Shown: positions 50,516 to 60,514 of the stretch, piece by piece
Numbering within the stretch: position 1 is the stretch's first letter
Layout of the letters: every line of letters starts with the position of its first letter
Origin: Geotalea sp. SG265
Lineage (GTDB): Bacteria > Desulfobacterota > Desulfuromonadia > Geobacterales > Geobacteraceae
Length of the DNA stretch: 64,000 nt
Direction of reading: 5' to 3'
Assembly (NCBI RefSeq): GCF_022808985.1
Contig: NZ_JAKZFT010000004.1
Coordinates: 62,001 to 126,000 of the forward strand
Translations under genes and position numbers: made by a program
Notes under the pieces: model-generated
What the model was told of the DNA's origin: nothing
Databases searched by the model: none
What the model saw: the letters and a program-made list of their open reading frames with translations, nothing else

Positions 50516-51030
50516 TTAAAACTTCAGCAGTGAAAATACTTTCTCGGCAGGCAGCCTGGTTCTGCCGTTAAGGAACTCCAGCTCCGCCATGAAGCAGCAT
50601 TCCACCAGTTCCCCCCCATGGAATCGACCATATCCACCACGGCGGACATGGTCCCCCCCGTTGCCAGGAGGTCATCGGCGATCAGCACCCGTTCTCCCTT
50701 TTTGATGGCATCGGTATGCATCTCCAGGGTATCGGTCCCGTACTCCAGGTCATAGGTCTTCTTGAAGGTTTCCGAAGGGAGCTTGCCCGGCTTGCGCACC
50801 AGGATGATGCCGGCACCGAGTTTGTAGGCCAGGGCGGCGCCGATGATGAAGCCGCGCGCCTCGACCCCCACAACCTTGTCGATGCGCTTGCCGATGTAGC
50901 GGTGGGAGATAAGATCTATCATCCGCTGATAGGATGCCGCATCGGAAAGCAGCGTCGTGATGTCCTTGAAGATGATTCCTTTCTTGGGGAAATCGGGGAT
51001 GTCTCTGATAATGCTCTTCAACTCTTCCAT
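50516..51030 (-). CDS. apt: Adenine phosphoribosyltransferase, frameshifted near the 3' end
   Basis: Adenine salvage enzyme; the frame from ATG 51030 is normal through the PRPP motif [26 protein letters not shown]. At a run of seven Gs (minus strand; plus-strand C run 50611-50617), the frame leaves the family sequence and gives [11 protein letters not shown]... to a stop at 50524. Adding one G restores [17 protein letters not shown]...KVFSLLKF and a TAA at 50516-50518. This is a sequencing error or a real slip in a G tract that swaps the last about 30 residues. AAGGAG lies 6 nt before ATG. The gene is directly followed by the tRNA-like terminator. Confidence 0.9.
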
Positions 51031-51063
51031 GCCTTCTCCTTGAACCTTTCTCAACAAGCCTTT

Positions 51064-52137
51064 TTATTTGCTGGGGACGCTGCAGCGCGCCGCCATTTCG
51101 TTGCTCTCCATGATTTTGCGCAGCTTCTCCAGCGACTTCGCCTCGATCTGGCGGATCCTTTCCCGGGTAACGCCGAAACTGCGGCCGATAGTGTCCAGGG
51201 TCTGGGGATCCTTGTCATCCAGGCCGAATCGGAGGGTGAGGATCTTCTTTTCGTTGTCGGACAAGGTCTCAAACCACTTGGAGACCATTTCGTAGCGGTT
51301 CACATCCTCCAAAAGTTCGGCCGGCGAGACGGTGGAAGTATCCTCGATGGTATCGATGAGGAAATAATCGTTGTTTTCCCCCATGGGGCGCTCGATGGAG
51401 TAGGTCTTTTTCAGCAGGACCATCAGCCGGCGGATGTAGGCGGAATTTACCTCCATGGCGGTGGCAACTTCCTTGATGGAGGGTTCGCGATTGATCTTCT
51501 GCAACAGCTCGCGGGTGATGCGCAGCATCTTGTTGATGTCGTCGGAAACGTGGACCGGCAGCCTGATGGTCCGGGACTGGTTCACCAGTGCCCGCTCGAT
51601 GGACTGCCTTATCCACCAAGTGGCATAGGTGGAGAAGCGGCACTCCTTGGAGAGCTTGAAACGTTCCACCGCCTTGATCAACCCCATGTTCCCTTCCTCT
51701 ATCAGGTCCAGGAACGGCAGGCCCCGGTTGATGTAGCGCTTGGCGATCTTTACCACCAGCCGCAGGTTGGATTCGATCATCTTGTCGCGGGCAGCCTTGT
51801 CCCCCTTGTCGATGCGCGCTGCCAGCTCTTTTTCCTCGTCCGCCGTCAGCAGCTTGGTTTTCTGGATTTCCCGGAGATAGAGCTTGATGGCATCATCGAA
51901 ATGCTCGACGACGGCCACCTTGATCTCTTCCTCCTCGACCTCCTCGTGTTCGACTTCTTCCACCTGCTCCAATTCTACGGCATCGGGCTCAACTTCCGGC
52001 TCCATGAAAAGGTCCAGTTCCTTGTGCTGGCCCTCGGCCGGGAAATCTCCTATGGCTTCATCGTTGTCCATGGCAACCTCGCGTGTCGATTGAAGTATAC
52101 TTCCGTTTGCCTTCTCGAGCATAGCATCACTTTCCAT
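51064..52137 (-). CDS. rpoS: RNA polymerase sigma factor RpoS-like
   Basis: A 357-residue sigma factor of the RpoS/sigma-38 type for stationary phase and stress. Region 1.1 is a variable acidic segment (residues 45-75, many Glu). Region 2.4 reads [20 protein letters not shown], region 3 [19 protein letters not shown], and region 4.2 [20 protein letters not shown]. The gene ends 34 nt before apt and starts 4 nt after the pcm stop; pcm and surE precede it as in other gram-negatives. Confidence 0.95.
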   Translation of the reverse strand: MESDAMLEKANGSILQSTREVAMDNDEAIGDFPAEGQHKELDLFMEPEVEPDAVELEQVEEVEHEEVEEEEIKVAVVEHFDDAIKLYLREIQKTKLLTADEEKELAARIDKGDKAARDKMIESNLRLVVKIAKRYINRGLPFLDLIEEGNMGLIKAVERFKLSKECRFSTYATWWIRQSIERALVNQSRTIRLPVHVSDDINKMLRITRELLQKINREPSIKEVATAMEVNSAYIRRLMVLLKKTYSIERPMGENNDYFLIDTIEDTSTVSPAELLEDVNRYEMVSKWFETLSDNEKKILTLRFGLDDKDPQTLDTIGRSFGVTRERIRQIEAKSLEKLRKIMESNEMAARCSVPSK

Positions 52138-52140
52138 AGA

Positions 52141-52791
52141 CTACCCTTCCCCACTCCAGCCGTACTTGCCGATCAGCTTGACGAAACGGCAAGACACGGA
52201 CTCTTCACGTGTGGTCGTCCCGTCTTGTTCCTTCGTAACCCGCACCAGGGTCTGATCGACCTGGTTTCCAACGGGTATTACCAGTCTTCCCCCAAAAGCC
52301 AGTTGGTCCACCAGGTGGCCCGGCACATCGGGAGCTCCGGCGGTAACAATGATGGCGTCGAAAGGTGCTTCTTCGGGCCAGCCATCGGTGCCATCGCCGA
52401 TCTTCAGATTCACATTCAGGTAATGCAGCCGGTCCAGGGCCTTTCTCGCCCGCAGGGCCAGGGAACGGATCCGCTCAACCGTATGCACCCGGTCTGACAA
52501 CTCCGCCAAAATGGCGGTCTGGTAGCCCGAACCGGTTCCCAATTCCAGCACCTTTTCCCGGCCCGTCAACTGCAGCATCTGGGACATCAGGGCCACCATG
52601 TAGGGCTGGGAAATGGTCTGTTTTTCGCCGATGGGGAGGGAAGAATCACTGTAGGCCTGGGCAGCCATGGCCTCTTCAACGAAGATGTTGCGTGGGACCT
52701 TGAGCATGGCGTCGATGACGCGACGATCCGTGATGCCGCGGCCGATGATCTGCGTCTCCACCATTCTTCGTCGTGTAATCTCAAAATTCAT
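52141..52791 (-). CDS. pcm: Protein-L-isoaspartate O-methyltransferase
   Basis: A 216-residue repair enzyme that methylates isoaspartyl residues in damaged proteins. The SAM site reads [28 protein letters not shown]; the N-terminal [28 protein letters not shown] and the late [17 protein letters not shown] match the family. The start has AAGG 6 nt upstream. It lies between surE and rpoS. Confidence 0.95.
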   Translation of the reverse strand: MNFEITRRRMVETQIIGRGITDRRVIDAMLKVPRNIFVEEAMAAQAYSDSSLPIGEKQTISQPYMVALMSQMLQLTGREKVLELGTGSGYQTAILAELSDRVHTVERIRSLALRARKALDRLHYLNVNLKIGDGTDGWPEEAPFDAIIVTAGAPDVPGHLVDQLAFGGRLVIPVGNQVDQTLVRVTKEQDGTTTREESVSCRFVKLIGKYGWSGEG

Positions 52792-52868
52792 AATAAAACC
52801 TTAATGCCTTCAGCCGGAAAAATATAGCAGACAGGCAATCATCTGTCCAGATAACAACTGCTCCGGCA

Positions 52869-53615
52869 TCAGAAGATATCCCATTTTTTCAGAAGGGCGA
52901 TGGAGTTGTAATTGGTCAGATCGAGATGCAAGGGGGTGACGGAGACGTGCCCACGGGAAACAGCATGGTAATCGCTCCCTTCGATGTCCTTGAAATTGAG
53001 ATCGACGGTGCCTATCCAGTAGTAATTGCGTCCGCGGGGATCGACCTTGTCGATTATGGTCCCCTCATAGGATCGTTTCCCCTGGATCGTTACCAGGGGG
53101 GGGCGGATTCTCTCCCCGGGCAGGTCTGGAACGTTGACGTTGAGGAATGTATCGGCCGGCAGCCCCTTTTTCTGAGCCGCAGCGGCAAGTTTCACGGCAA
53201 ATTGCGCTGCAGCATCGTAATTGGTCCCCTCGGCGGACGTCACCAGGGAAACGGCAATGGCGGGGATTCCCATCAACGTTGCCTCCATCGCCGCAGAGAC
53301 CGTACCGGAATAGGTGATATCGTCGCCAAGATTGGCCCCCCGGTTGATGCCGGAGACGACGATATCAGGCTTGAAGGAAAGGAGGCTGTGGATGCCCAGG
53401 TTTACGCAATCTGTGGGGGTGCCGTCTACGGCAAAGATATTTTCGTCGATCCTGTTTGCCCGGAGTGGATGATGGAGGGTGAGTGCATGCCCCACCGCAC
53501 TCTGCTCCCGGTCCGGGGCAACGACGAAGACCTCGCCGAGGGCAGTCATTGCCTCTGCCAGTGCTTTCAGACCGGGGGCATGAACCCCGTCGTCGTTGGT
53601 CAGGAGAATTTTCAA
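52869..53615 (-). CDS. surE: 5'/3'-nucleotidase SurE
   Basis: A 248-residue metal-dependent nucleotidase from TTG 53615. MKILLTNDDGVHAPGLKAL, VVAPDREQSAVGHALTL and the GINRGANLGDDITYSGTVSAAMEA motif are typical; Asp residues of NDDG and Ser/Asn of the later motifs bind metal. TTG 53615 is preferred because SurE proteins begin MKILLTNDDG and AAGGGG precedes it; an ATG at 53636 is in frame. It is the first gene of the surE-pcm-rpoS run. Confidence 0.95.
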   Translation of the reverse strand: MKILLTNDDGVHAPGLKALAEAMTALGEVFVVAPDREQSAVGHALTLHHPLRANRIDENIFAVDGTPTDCVNLGIHSLLSFKPDIVVSGINRGANLGDDITYSGTVSAAMEATLMGIPAIAVSLVTSAEGTNYDAAAQFAVKLAAAAQKKGLPADTFLNVNVPDLPGERIRPPLVTIQGKRSYEGTIIDKVDPRGRNYYWIGTVDLNFKDIEGSDYHAVSRGHVSVTPLHLDLTNYNSIALLKKWDIF

Positions 53616-53768
53616 AAGCACCCCTTTTCGTACCACCTTCTTTATAAGGTACTAAGCGGTTTTACCCTTGTAAAGGCTGCCGGAAATTAATTTCTCTGCT
53701 CCGTTTTTCCAGGCGCGCACGAAGACGGAGGCAAGGTTGCTAAAAATGCAGAAGCGGAGCCCTGAAAC

Positions 53769-53800
53769 GAAAAAAGAGGCTGCGTTCACAGCCCCATTTT
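53769..53800 (-). terminator. Terminator after the B12 radical SAM gene
   Basis: On the minus strand GGCTG-TGAACG-CAGCC is followed by TCTTTTTT, 59 nt past the radical SAM gene stop. The rest of 53637-53858 shows nothing recognisable. Confidence 0.65.
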
Positions 53801-53858
53801 TATTGGACGATATGGGCATCAGCGGTTCAGCCGAGGAGGTCGATACATCCCGGGCCCG

Positions 53859-55364
53859 TCAGGGAATAGGTGCAATAAGGTTACTCATGCCAGCCTTATG
53901 TCCCTTGACCGTCTTAATCAGCGCCTTCACCTCCGGCGGCATCTCCTTACCTTCCTTCATGGCCGTCTTGATCTGTCCGGCCAGATAGGAGTGGTTGATG
54001 AAGATGTCCAGAACCGCCAGCATGAAATCCTTTTTCCAGCCGCTTAGCTTATTCAGATTCTGGAATTTGTGCATGTAGAACTTCTGGGCTGCCTTTCCCA
54101 GTTCCCTTTCCAACTCTTCCACCGTCATCCTGGTCGGCTTCAAAACCGGTTCTACCAGGTTGTACTTGCGGTAGTCCTTGGTGACGACATATTTTTCCAG
54201 CTGCGGATAAAGCTCCGCATATGGCCAGGGCGCAATGGCAAGGAAAAAGGCCATGTCAGGATTGTAATGCTTGGCCAGCTCTATGGTGGCTGCGATGGAC
54301 TCGGGAGTGTCCTCGGGCATGCCCAGTACGAATGATGTCTCCGAAACGATGTCGGCTTTGTTGATGATGTCGATAGCTTGTTTTGACTGCTCGACCTTGG
54401 TGTCCTTCTTGAAAAGATCCAGTGTTTCCTGGGAGCCGGCCTCGACCCCCACATAAATGTGTTCGACCCCCGCAGTGCGGTACTTGTCCATGATGTCGGC
54501 ATCGCGGAGAATATCGTCAACCCGGGTCTCCATGAGAAGTTTGACCTTGACCTGCCGCTCGATCATCAGATCGAGGATACGCACCCAACGGTCACGGTCG
54601 AAGGTGGGAATCTCGTCGGAAAGCATCGCCACTTCCACACCGTACTTGCGGTTAAGCATCTCCAGCTCGGCTACGAAGTTCTCAGGGCTTCTGGCCCGCC
54701 AGGTCTGAGCCCAAAAGAGCTGCTGTGAACAGAAAGAACATTTCTGCTGACAGCCGCGCGATGAGGAAACTATTGCCAGCCGAGCGTTGTTTTTGGCCCG
54801 GTAGGAATAAATCGGCCATTCAACCAGGTCCCATGCCGCGGGAAGTGAATCCAGGTCCTGTATGTAGGGAGCCTTTGCCGTAGCAACTACACCACCACCG
54901 GCATAGAAAGCCAGACCGGAAACCGTCGCAGGATCACCGCCGGCATTCAGGCAGTTGAGCAGGGCAGGCAGCGTCACCTCCCCTTCCCCACGCACCACGT
55001 AGTCGATCACGTCATGGTCGGCGGAGAGCAGTTCCTCATAACAAAACGTCGCGTGGACATTGCCAACGACGGTAACAACCTCAGGGTTGATGCTTTTGGC
55101 CAGGCTGAGAAGTTCAACAGCATGAACTATGGAAGCGGTATAGGCGGTCGTGGCAACTACATCGGGCTTGAATGCCTCGATTCTTTTCCGTATCTCCGGC
55201 CATTTATGCCACAGGGACATGGCATCATAATAATCAACTTCGTAGCCCTGTGCCCGCAAGGAACCTGCTACATAGACGAAACCCACATTAAGCCAGGTGC
55301 CTGCAGACTCAACAACCCCTGAATGGTAAGGCGGAGTGATGAGTGCCACCCGTTTTACTGTCAT
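53859..55364 (-). CDS. B12-binding domain radical SAM protein
   Basis: A 501-residue cobalamin-type radical SAM protein. Residues about 1-170 form the B12-binding-like Rossmann domain without a DxHxxG motif, so cobalamin would bind base-off or not at all. The radical SAM motif is CQQKCSFC (Cys205, 209, 212), followed by VGVEAGSQETLDLF. C-terminal residues from about 400 have no obvious motif. AAAGGAG before ATG 55364 fixes the start. It is alone on its transcript, but two relatives lie at 57817 and 59133. Such enzymes often methylate or cyclise lipids or antibiotics; the substrate is unknown. Confidence 0.88.
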   Translation of the reverse strand: MTVKRVALITPPYHSGVVESAGTWLNVGFVYVAGSLRAQGYEVDYYDAMSLWHKWPEIRKRIEAFKPDVVATTAYTASIVHAVELLSLAKSINPEVVTVVGNVHATFCYEELLSADHDVIDYVVRGEGEVTLPALLNCLNAGGDPATVSGLAFYAGGGVVATAKAPYIQDLDSLPAAWDLVEWPIYSYRAKNNARLAIVSSSRGCQQKCSFCSQQLFWAQTWRARSPENFVAELEMLNRKYGVEVAMLSDEIPTFDRDRWVRILDLMIERQVKVKLLMETRVDDILRDADIMDKYRTAGVEHIYVGVEAGSQETLDLFKKDTKVEQSKQAIDIINKADIVSETSFVLGMPEDTPESIAATIELAKHYNPDMAFFLAIAPWPYAELYPQLEKYVVTKDYRKYNLVEPVLKPTRMTVEELERELGKAAQKFYMHKFQNLNKLSGWKKDFMLAVLDIFINHSYLAGQIKTAMKEGKEMPPEVKALIKTVKGHKAGMSNLIAPIP

Positions 55365-55561
55365 TGAGAACTCCTTTGAGGCTAAATACCCGAAATCACA
55401 AAAGGCAGCAATTTTCATGCCCATTAAAAGGCAGCGACGAAGGGACGTTTCCTACGTATTATTAAAGACTTAGCCTGACCAGGTCCGAGTTTTTATTGGC
55501 CGGTAGTGAAATGACCGTTCGACCGGGGCAACTGGCGCCAAAAGTATCGAAGGCTGCCCTA

Positions 55562-55933
55562 TCAGTGAAAGGTCATGCCGAAAGCGAACCAGTAGCCGAT
55601 GCCGAAGCCGATGAACAGAACGATATGCTTTGCCAGGAGCATGCGGCGGCGCATCCTTTCCGAGTCGGCCCCATAATAATTGTCCACATAGGTGAAGGTC
55701 CGCCCCGAGCCTGTCGCCATGATGACGATGCCGGCCGTCACACTCTGCCAGAAAAAGAGGTGCTCGACATGATTCAGTATGGCAGTTACCGATGGTTCCT
55801 TTCCATGGATATCATGGAGTACCACAATGGCGATTATGGCCGCCAGCCAGTAGCCCGCTGCAAAGTCATGGACGAAGCCATTGAAAACGACAAGGGATTT
55901 TTTAACGCTCGCCAAGGTAGTTTCTCTGCCCAA
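55562..55933 (-). CDS. Small membrane protein of unknown function
   Basis: A 123-residue protein with three likely membrane segments (about residues 28-45, 60-80, 97-122). Histidines lie in or next to helices (VVLHDIHG, NHVEHLFFWQ, AKHIVLF), suggesting a possible haem or metal site. No family recognised. It is single and codirectional with the preceding radical SAM gene, but separated from it by about 200 nt. Confidence 0.55.
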   Translation of the reverse strand: MGRETTLASVKKSLVVFNGFVHDFAAGYWLAAIIAIVVLHDIHGKEPSVTAILNHVEHLFFWQSVTAGIVIMATGSGRTFTYVDNYYGADSERMRRRMLLAKHIVLFIGFGIGYWFAFGMTFH

Positions 55934-56301
55934 CCCTTTGATTTACAAGCAACCTGTCAGGGGAGGTAATTTAGGTTATTGAAGCGCTCGGATTATCGCA
56001 CAAATGACGTATCCGCACAATTTTATTTTTTAATCTTTGCCATCCCCCTTCTATTGCCTCGCCGCCAGGGTTATTCCTTGACGGCCCTTACATCCCTGCG
56101 GTACTATTCCTGTCATAGATAAAGGTCGCACTGACGCTGTTTTCTTGTGCATCACTGCAAAAGAAATAAGCAGACCCCACCCACCCCCGACACGGGGGGC
56201 CGTGATTCCGGCACCTCAGACTGTACCTTTATTGGCTCAAACATTGCTAGCACAGTTTTCCAACGTCTGGCAGCACGTCCTTTTACAGGAGCGCATTTCT
56301 T
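55934..56301 (+). promoter_or_regulatory. Long leader of the LuxE-like gene with promoter candidate
   Basis: TTGACG (56078-56083) and TACTAT (56102-56107), 18 nt apart, form a plausible sigma-70 promoter. The transcribed leader of about 190 nt contains the hairpin CCCCCG-ACA-CGGGGG (56184-56198). The rest of 55934-56301 shows nothing recognisable. Confidence 0.4.
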
Positions 56302-57783
56302 ATGGCCACTGATATCACGGTAACCCATCGCCTCACTGAAGAAATACTCGGTTTTATCGAAGCGGGAGTAGACGCCGACCTCTCCGATGAACAGTTCAAT
56401 GATTACTCCATGCAACTGTTTGCGCTGCAATATGCGAACAACGCCATCTTCAGGGAATTTTGCGACGCCAAAAAGGTGAAACCGGGTGACGTCAGCCGCT
56501 GGCAGGACGTCCCGATGGTTTACAATGATGTTTTCAAGACCCACCTGGTTGCATCCTTCCCACTGGAACAATCTGTAATGGCCTGTCTCACGGGAGGCAC
56601 GACCAGTCTAACCCAACGTGGCCGCATTTTCCGAGACGAAGACGGCAAGCGACTCGTCTTCGGCGCCAACAGGATGATGACCGGATCGTATCTTTTTCCA
56701 GACTTCGAGGAGGGAAAACGCTGCCGTATCCTTATCCTCGCCCCAAGTCCGGAAATGGCGCCATCCATGGGGATGGCCATTGGCATGGACCAGACCCGGC
56801 AGGCCTTCGGCACCTCCGACAGCATGTTCCTCCTGGGAAAGACCGGCATCGATGTGAAGAACCTGCTCAAGGCACTGCGCGAGTCGGAAGCGAGTGGCGT
56901 GCCGGTGGCGCTGATAGGGGCTACCGCAGCCTATGTCTACTTCTTCCAGTCCTGTCGGCGGAAAAAGATAAAATTCAAACTTCCTCCGGGAAGCCGGGTC
57001 TGCGATGGTGGCGGCTATCGTGGCCGCTTCGGCGTCGTCACCCGCGACGACTATTACGCCATGGTCAAAGAGATTCTCGACATCCCTGAAACCCACTGCG
57101 TCAACGTGCTGGGCGAAGCTGAAACCGCAACCAACCTCTTCGATGATGCCCTGCGCCGCCACGTCAAAGGGCTCCCCCCCCGTCAACGCACCCGCCCGGT
57201 TCCTCCCTGGTCACGGGTGCTGGCCATGAACATCGACGATCTTTCCCCGCTGCCCGATGGTGAGGTAGGGCTCTTGGCCCACTGGGACCTGGCAAACGTG
57301 CCGACCGTCCTGGCGGTAATCACGGACAACCTGGGCTATACCACCGATAACGGTACCGGCTGTGAAATGGTTGGTCGGGCAAAGCTGGAGAACGGCAAGG
57401 TTTCCCCCCTCCCCGACGAAGATCGCACCATGGGCCCCATGGGAGACTCCACCATCTTCCGCATGCTGGAAGCCTATACCAATTTCTCAATCGATCTGAA
57501 GATGCGCTTTGCCAAAGACCCAAAGGTGGAACAGCCTGCGGTCCGTGAGGAGATCGACGCCCGCCCCGGCTCCGTGGCCTCGTGTCCACAAGTCGTCGAT
57601 GAGATCCTGGTGTCCCAGGCGAGCGCGGAGGCGGCCCACGAGCGGGATAGGTCCTTGAACGCCTTTAAAGACCAGACGGAGCGCCCATTGGAATGGTACG
57701 TGGAAGAAGCGAAAAAGCAGAAACTCTCCGACCATCCCGCCGGCCTTCAGTCGGAAAAAGATACGACAAAAAAGGACACATAG
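56302..57783 (+). CDS. LuxE/PaaK-like acyl-activating enzyme
   Basis: A 493-residue protein resembling LuxE (acyl-protein synthetase) and phenylacetate-CoA ligase-like adenylating enzymes. CLTGGTTSLTQRGRIFRD (about residues 94-111) is the LuxE-type nucleotide motif, and GGGYRGRFGVVTRDDYYAMV is the second family box. It would activate a carboxylic acid with ATP. The C-terminal 40 residues are charged and probably unstructured. It is convergent with the radical SAM gene at 57817. Its acid substrate is unknown. Confidence 0.8.
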   Translation: MATDITVTHRLTEEILGFIEAGVDADLSDEQFNDYSMQLFALQYANNAIFREFCDAKKVKPGDVSRWQDVPMVYNDVFKTHLVASFPLEQSVMACLTGGTTSLTQRGRIFRDEDGKRLVFGANRMMTGSYLFPDFEEGKRCRILILAPSPEMAPSMGMAIGMDQTRQAFGTSDSMFLLGKTGIDVKNLLKALRESEASGVPVALIGATAAYVYFFQSCRRKKIKFKLPPGSRVCDGGGYRGRFGVVTRDDYYAMVKEILDIPETHCVNVLGEAETATNLFDDALRRHVKGLPPRQRTRPVPPWSRVLAMNIDDLSPLPDGEVGLLAHWDLANVPTVLAVITDNLGYTTDNGTGCEMVGRAKLENGKVSPLPDEDRTMGPMGDSTIFRMLEAYTNFSIDLKMRFAKDPKVEQPAVREEIDARPGSVASCPQVVDEILVSQASAEAAHERDRSLNAFKDQTERPLEWYVEEAKKQKLSDHPAGLQSEKDTTKKDT

Positions 57784-57816
57784 CTGAAAGGAAACAATGT
57801 TGCGGCAGGCAGGGGT

Positions 57817-59133
57817 TCAGGACAGGGAATTATTGGAGCGCCAGTCTTGATATGCTTTGCCAAGGGCCTTCTTCATGGGCAACTGCATCATAAGCGACAG
57901 GAAATGGGTCATGGGAAATCCGGAACGTGGTATGTGGGAAATCCGCCGTAATACCCTGTCCAGACGGAATAACTCCTGATTCAAGCGGTGATACTGCTCT
58001 TCACGGTTACGGGCCGACATGGCGGGATCGGGGTGCTCGAAAACGGCGCGCACGCCGGTAAAGCATTCCCACCCCATACCAGGCAGCAGAAACTCTTGGT
58101 ATTCCTCGAACAACTCGGTCCCTGGAAGCGGGGTCAGCAAAACCGGATGTATTCCCACCTTGAGTCGCTCCGACAATTCCAGGGTTCTTTTGAAACCGTC
58201 CAGTGTATCCTGCCTCCCCCCAAGGACCACAAACAGCACCACGTCTATGCCCGCATCCTGCATCTTCCTTACAGCGGAAATTCTGTCTTTCCCCTGCTTG
58301 CCGCCAGCCTTGAACGTGGAAAGTTGGGCCTCGTCATTCTCCCAGCCCACCCAGACGGAAAAAAGGCCACTGTCACGGGCAGCCTTCAACATACGTTCGC
58401 CAGCAGCGTCCTGAATGGCCCGCAAATCGCCGAACCCGTACCAGTGCTTGCGTGATCCACTGGATAGCTCCTGGAACAGCTCAATACTGCGGTTCAGGTC
58501 ACCACCCCAGATGTTGTCATCACCGTTGAACCATACTTTTCCGGCACACGCCTCAATCTCCTCGGCAACTTCGGAGATGGGGCGGTAACGGATGGTATCG
58601 CCGAAAAACCTCCTCACCGAGCAGAAGGTGCACCGATAGGGACAGCCACGCATGGTGAAAAAAGCCCGGAAGTGGTAGTTCCCTTTCAGTTTGCCGTCAA
58701 CCGGCTTTGGCAGCCCTTCCAGCGGCAGCCTCTCCCCCCGATAGAATTTTTTCAGCACCCCGCGCCTGGCGTCATCAAGGACATCCCGCCATACTGACTC
58801 CGCCTCGCCGATCACCACAGCATCCGCATGGCACGCGGCTTCCTCGGGCAGAGCCGATACATGGATGCCGCCGAGGATAACCTGCTTGCCCTCCCGGCGA
58901 CACTCATCGGCAAAGGCATAGACCCAGGGTGCCGTTGCCGTCATGACACTTAGGGCAACCAGGTTGGAAGCGATATCTGCGGGGGAAATATCCTGCTGAT
59001 TGGCATCGATGAGGGTCACATCCACATCGGGGGCATCACGTCCGGTCAGGGCGGCGAGGTACTCAAGGATGGGGGGGACCAGGGGCACGCGCCCTGAGAA
59101 TGGAAACTGGGGAGACACTATGGTCAGAAGCAT
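57817..59133 (-). CDS. B12-binding domain radical SAM protein (tandem copy 2)
   Basis: A 438-residue paralogue of the protein at 59133-60476, sharing PPILEYLAALT, GEAESVW and HPDPAMSA with it. The B12-type N-terminal domain has no DxHxxG. The radical SAM motif is CPYRCTFC (Cys164, 168, 171), in MRGCPYRCTFCSVRRF. Its ATG shares one base with the stop of the upstream copy (TGATG), so the two are translated together. A longer in-frame start at 59187 is unlikely. It lies 33 nt from the LuxE-like gene, tail to tail. Confidence 0.88.
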   Translation of the reverse strand: MLLTIVSPQFPFSGRVPLVPPILEYLAALTGRDAPDVDVTLIDANQQDISPADIASNLVALSVMTATAPWVYAFADECRREGKQVILGGIHVSALPEEAACHADAVVIGEAESVWRDVLDDARRGVLKKFYRGERLPLEGLPKPVDGKLKGNYHFRAFFTMRGCPYRCTFCSVRRFFGDTIRYRPISEVAEEIEACAGKVWFNGDDNIWGGDLNRSIELFQELSSGSRKHWYGFGDLRAIQDAAGERMLKAARDSGLFSVWVGWENDEAQLSTFKAGGKQGKDRISAVRKMQDAGIDVVLFVVLGGRQDTLDGFKRTLELSERLKVGIHPVLLTPLPGTELFEEYQEFLLPGMGWECFTGVRAVFEHPDPAMSARNREEQYHRLNQELFRLDRVLRRISHIPRSGFPMTHFLSLMMQLPMKKALGKAYQDWRSNNSLS

Positions 59134-60476
59134 CAGCGCGTTTCCCTGCTCCGCTTCTCCCGGACCTCGCCCCGTTTCTTTTTCCATTCCTCATAGGCGA
59201 TCTTTACCCCTTTTCTGATGGGCAGCTGGGACATCAGGGAGATGATGTGTGCATGGGGAAAACCGGCCAGGGGAATCCTGAACATGTGCCGGAAAATCCT
59301 CGGCAGGCTCAGCAGTTCGAGAAAGGTCTTGTGAAACAATTCTTCACGCACCTCGGCCGTCATGGCCGGGTCGGGATGATCGAAGAGGGCGAAGGCGCCG
59401 GTGTAATATTCCCAACCCAGGTCCTTGTACATATAGGGCTCGTATTGTTTCGCCAGTTCCGTCCCCGGATAGGGGACGACCAGGGAGGGGTGCATGCTCA
59501 CTCCCAACCGGTCGCACAACTCCACCGACCGTTTGAAGTCGTCAAGGGTATCCTCCCGGCTGCCGAGCATATAAAAGATGGAAACGTCGATGCCGTGATC
59601 TTTCAGGGTCTTGATGGCCCGCTCGCGGTCCACCCCCACCTTTCCCGTGGCCTTGTAGGCCTTCAGGCTGTCGTCGGAGATCGCCTCCCATCCCACCCAG
59701 GCAGTCAGCATGCCACATTCGCGGGCGGCGTTCAACATGCGTGAACCTGCCGGCGAAAGCACCGGCCTAAGGCTGCCGAACCCCATCCATTTCTTGCCGC
59801 TCCCCTTGAGAGCCGTGAACATATCGATGGCGCGCTGCTCGAATCCCTCCCACCATATGTTCTCGTCACCGTTGATGTACATCTTTTCCGGAATGGCAGC
59901 CACGTCCCTGACCACATGTTCAATTGGACGAAAACGGATCTCGGCACCCATGAACGGCTTCACCGAGCAAAAGGTGCAGTTGTAGGGGCATCCCCTGGAC
60001 GTACTGACGACGCGAAACTGCTCCTTCCCTTTCAGCAAGCCATATAGCGGTGTCGGCATATCATCCAGGGGGATATGCTCGCCGTGATAAAAAGGCTTCA
60101 GCCGTCCGGCGCGGAAATCCTGTAATACCTGCGGCCAGACCGATTCCGCTTCCCCGACGACAACCGCATCGCCATGCTGTTTGGCTTCTTCAGGCATGGC
60201 GGAAGCGTGCATGCCGCCGAAGACGACCTTGATGCCCCGTGCCCGCAGTTTTTCCGCAATGCGGTATCCAGGTACGGCTGTCGGCGTCAGGATGCTGATG
60301 CTGGCCAGATCACACTGGAGCCGGTCGATTGCCTCGGGAGTCGCACTGGTATTGATCAGTTCGATCTCAATGTAGGGATCGGCCTTTCTGGTCAGCGCCG
60401 CCAGGTATTCCAGTATCGGCGGGGCAATGGGAGCCCAGCCAAAGGGAAGAGGGGGTTTGATGATAGCAAGTTTCAT
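59133..60476 (-). CDS. B12-binding domain radical SAM protein (tandem copy 1)
   Basis: A 447-residue protein with MKLAIIKPPLPFGWAPIAPPILEYLAALT at the start and the radical SAM motif CPYNCTFC (Cys163, 167, 170) in STSRGCPYNCTFCSVKPF. The following segment KMYINGDENIWWEG matches KVWFNGDDNIWGG of copy 2. AAAGG precedes ATG 60476. The two copies probably arose by duplication and may act in successive steps. The C-terminal tail is basic (KKKRGEVREKRSRE). Confidence 0.88.
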   Translation of the reverse strand: MKLAIIKPPLPFGWAPIAPPILEYLAALTRKADPYIEIELINTSATPEAIDRLQCDLASISILTPTAVPGYRIAEKLRARGIKVVFGGMHASAMPEEAKQHGDAVVVGEAESVWPQVLQDFRAGRLKPFYHGEHIPLDDMPTPLYGLLKGKEQFRVVSTSRGCPYNCTFCSVKPFMGAEIRFRPIEHVVRDVAAIPEKMYINGDENIWWEGFEQRAIDMFTALKGSGKKWMGFGSLRPVLSPAGSRMLNAARECGMLTAWVGWEAISDDSLKAYKATGKVGVDRERAIKTLKDHGIDVSIFYMLGSREDTLDDFKRSVELCDRLGVSMHPSLVVPYPGTELAKQYEPYMYKDLGWEYYTGAFALFDHPDPAMTAEVREELFHKTFLELLSLPRIFRHMFRIPLAGFPHAHIISLMSQLPIRKGVKIAYEEWKKKRGEVREKRSRETR

Positions 60477-60514
60477 TACGATACCTTTCGGAAGACAGCC
60501 CACCAAAGAAGAAT

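Noticed and set aside
50716-52497. Plus-strand open frame of 593 codons opposite apt, rpoS and pcm
   Set aside because: Its protein has no family features and mirrors three well-identified genes.
53737-53988. Small plus-strand open frame
   Set aside because: It crosses the terminator at 53769 and the 3' end of the radical SAM gene, with no Shine-Dalgarno site.
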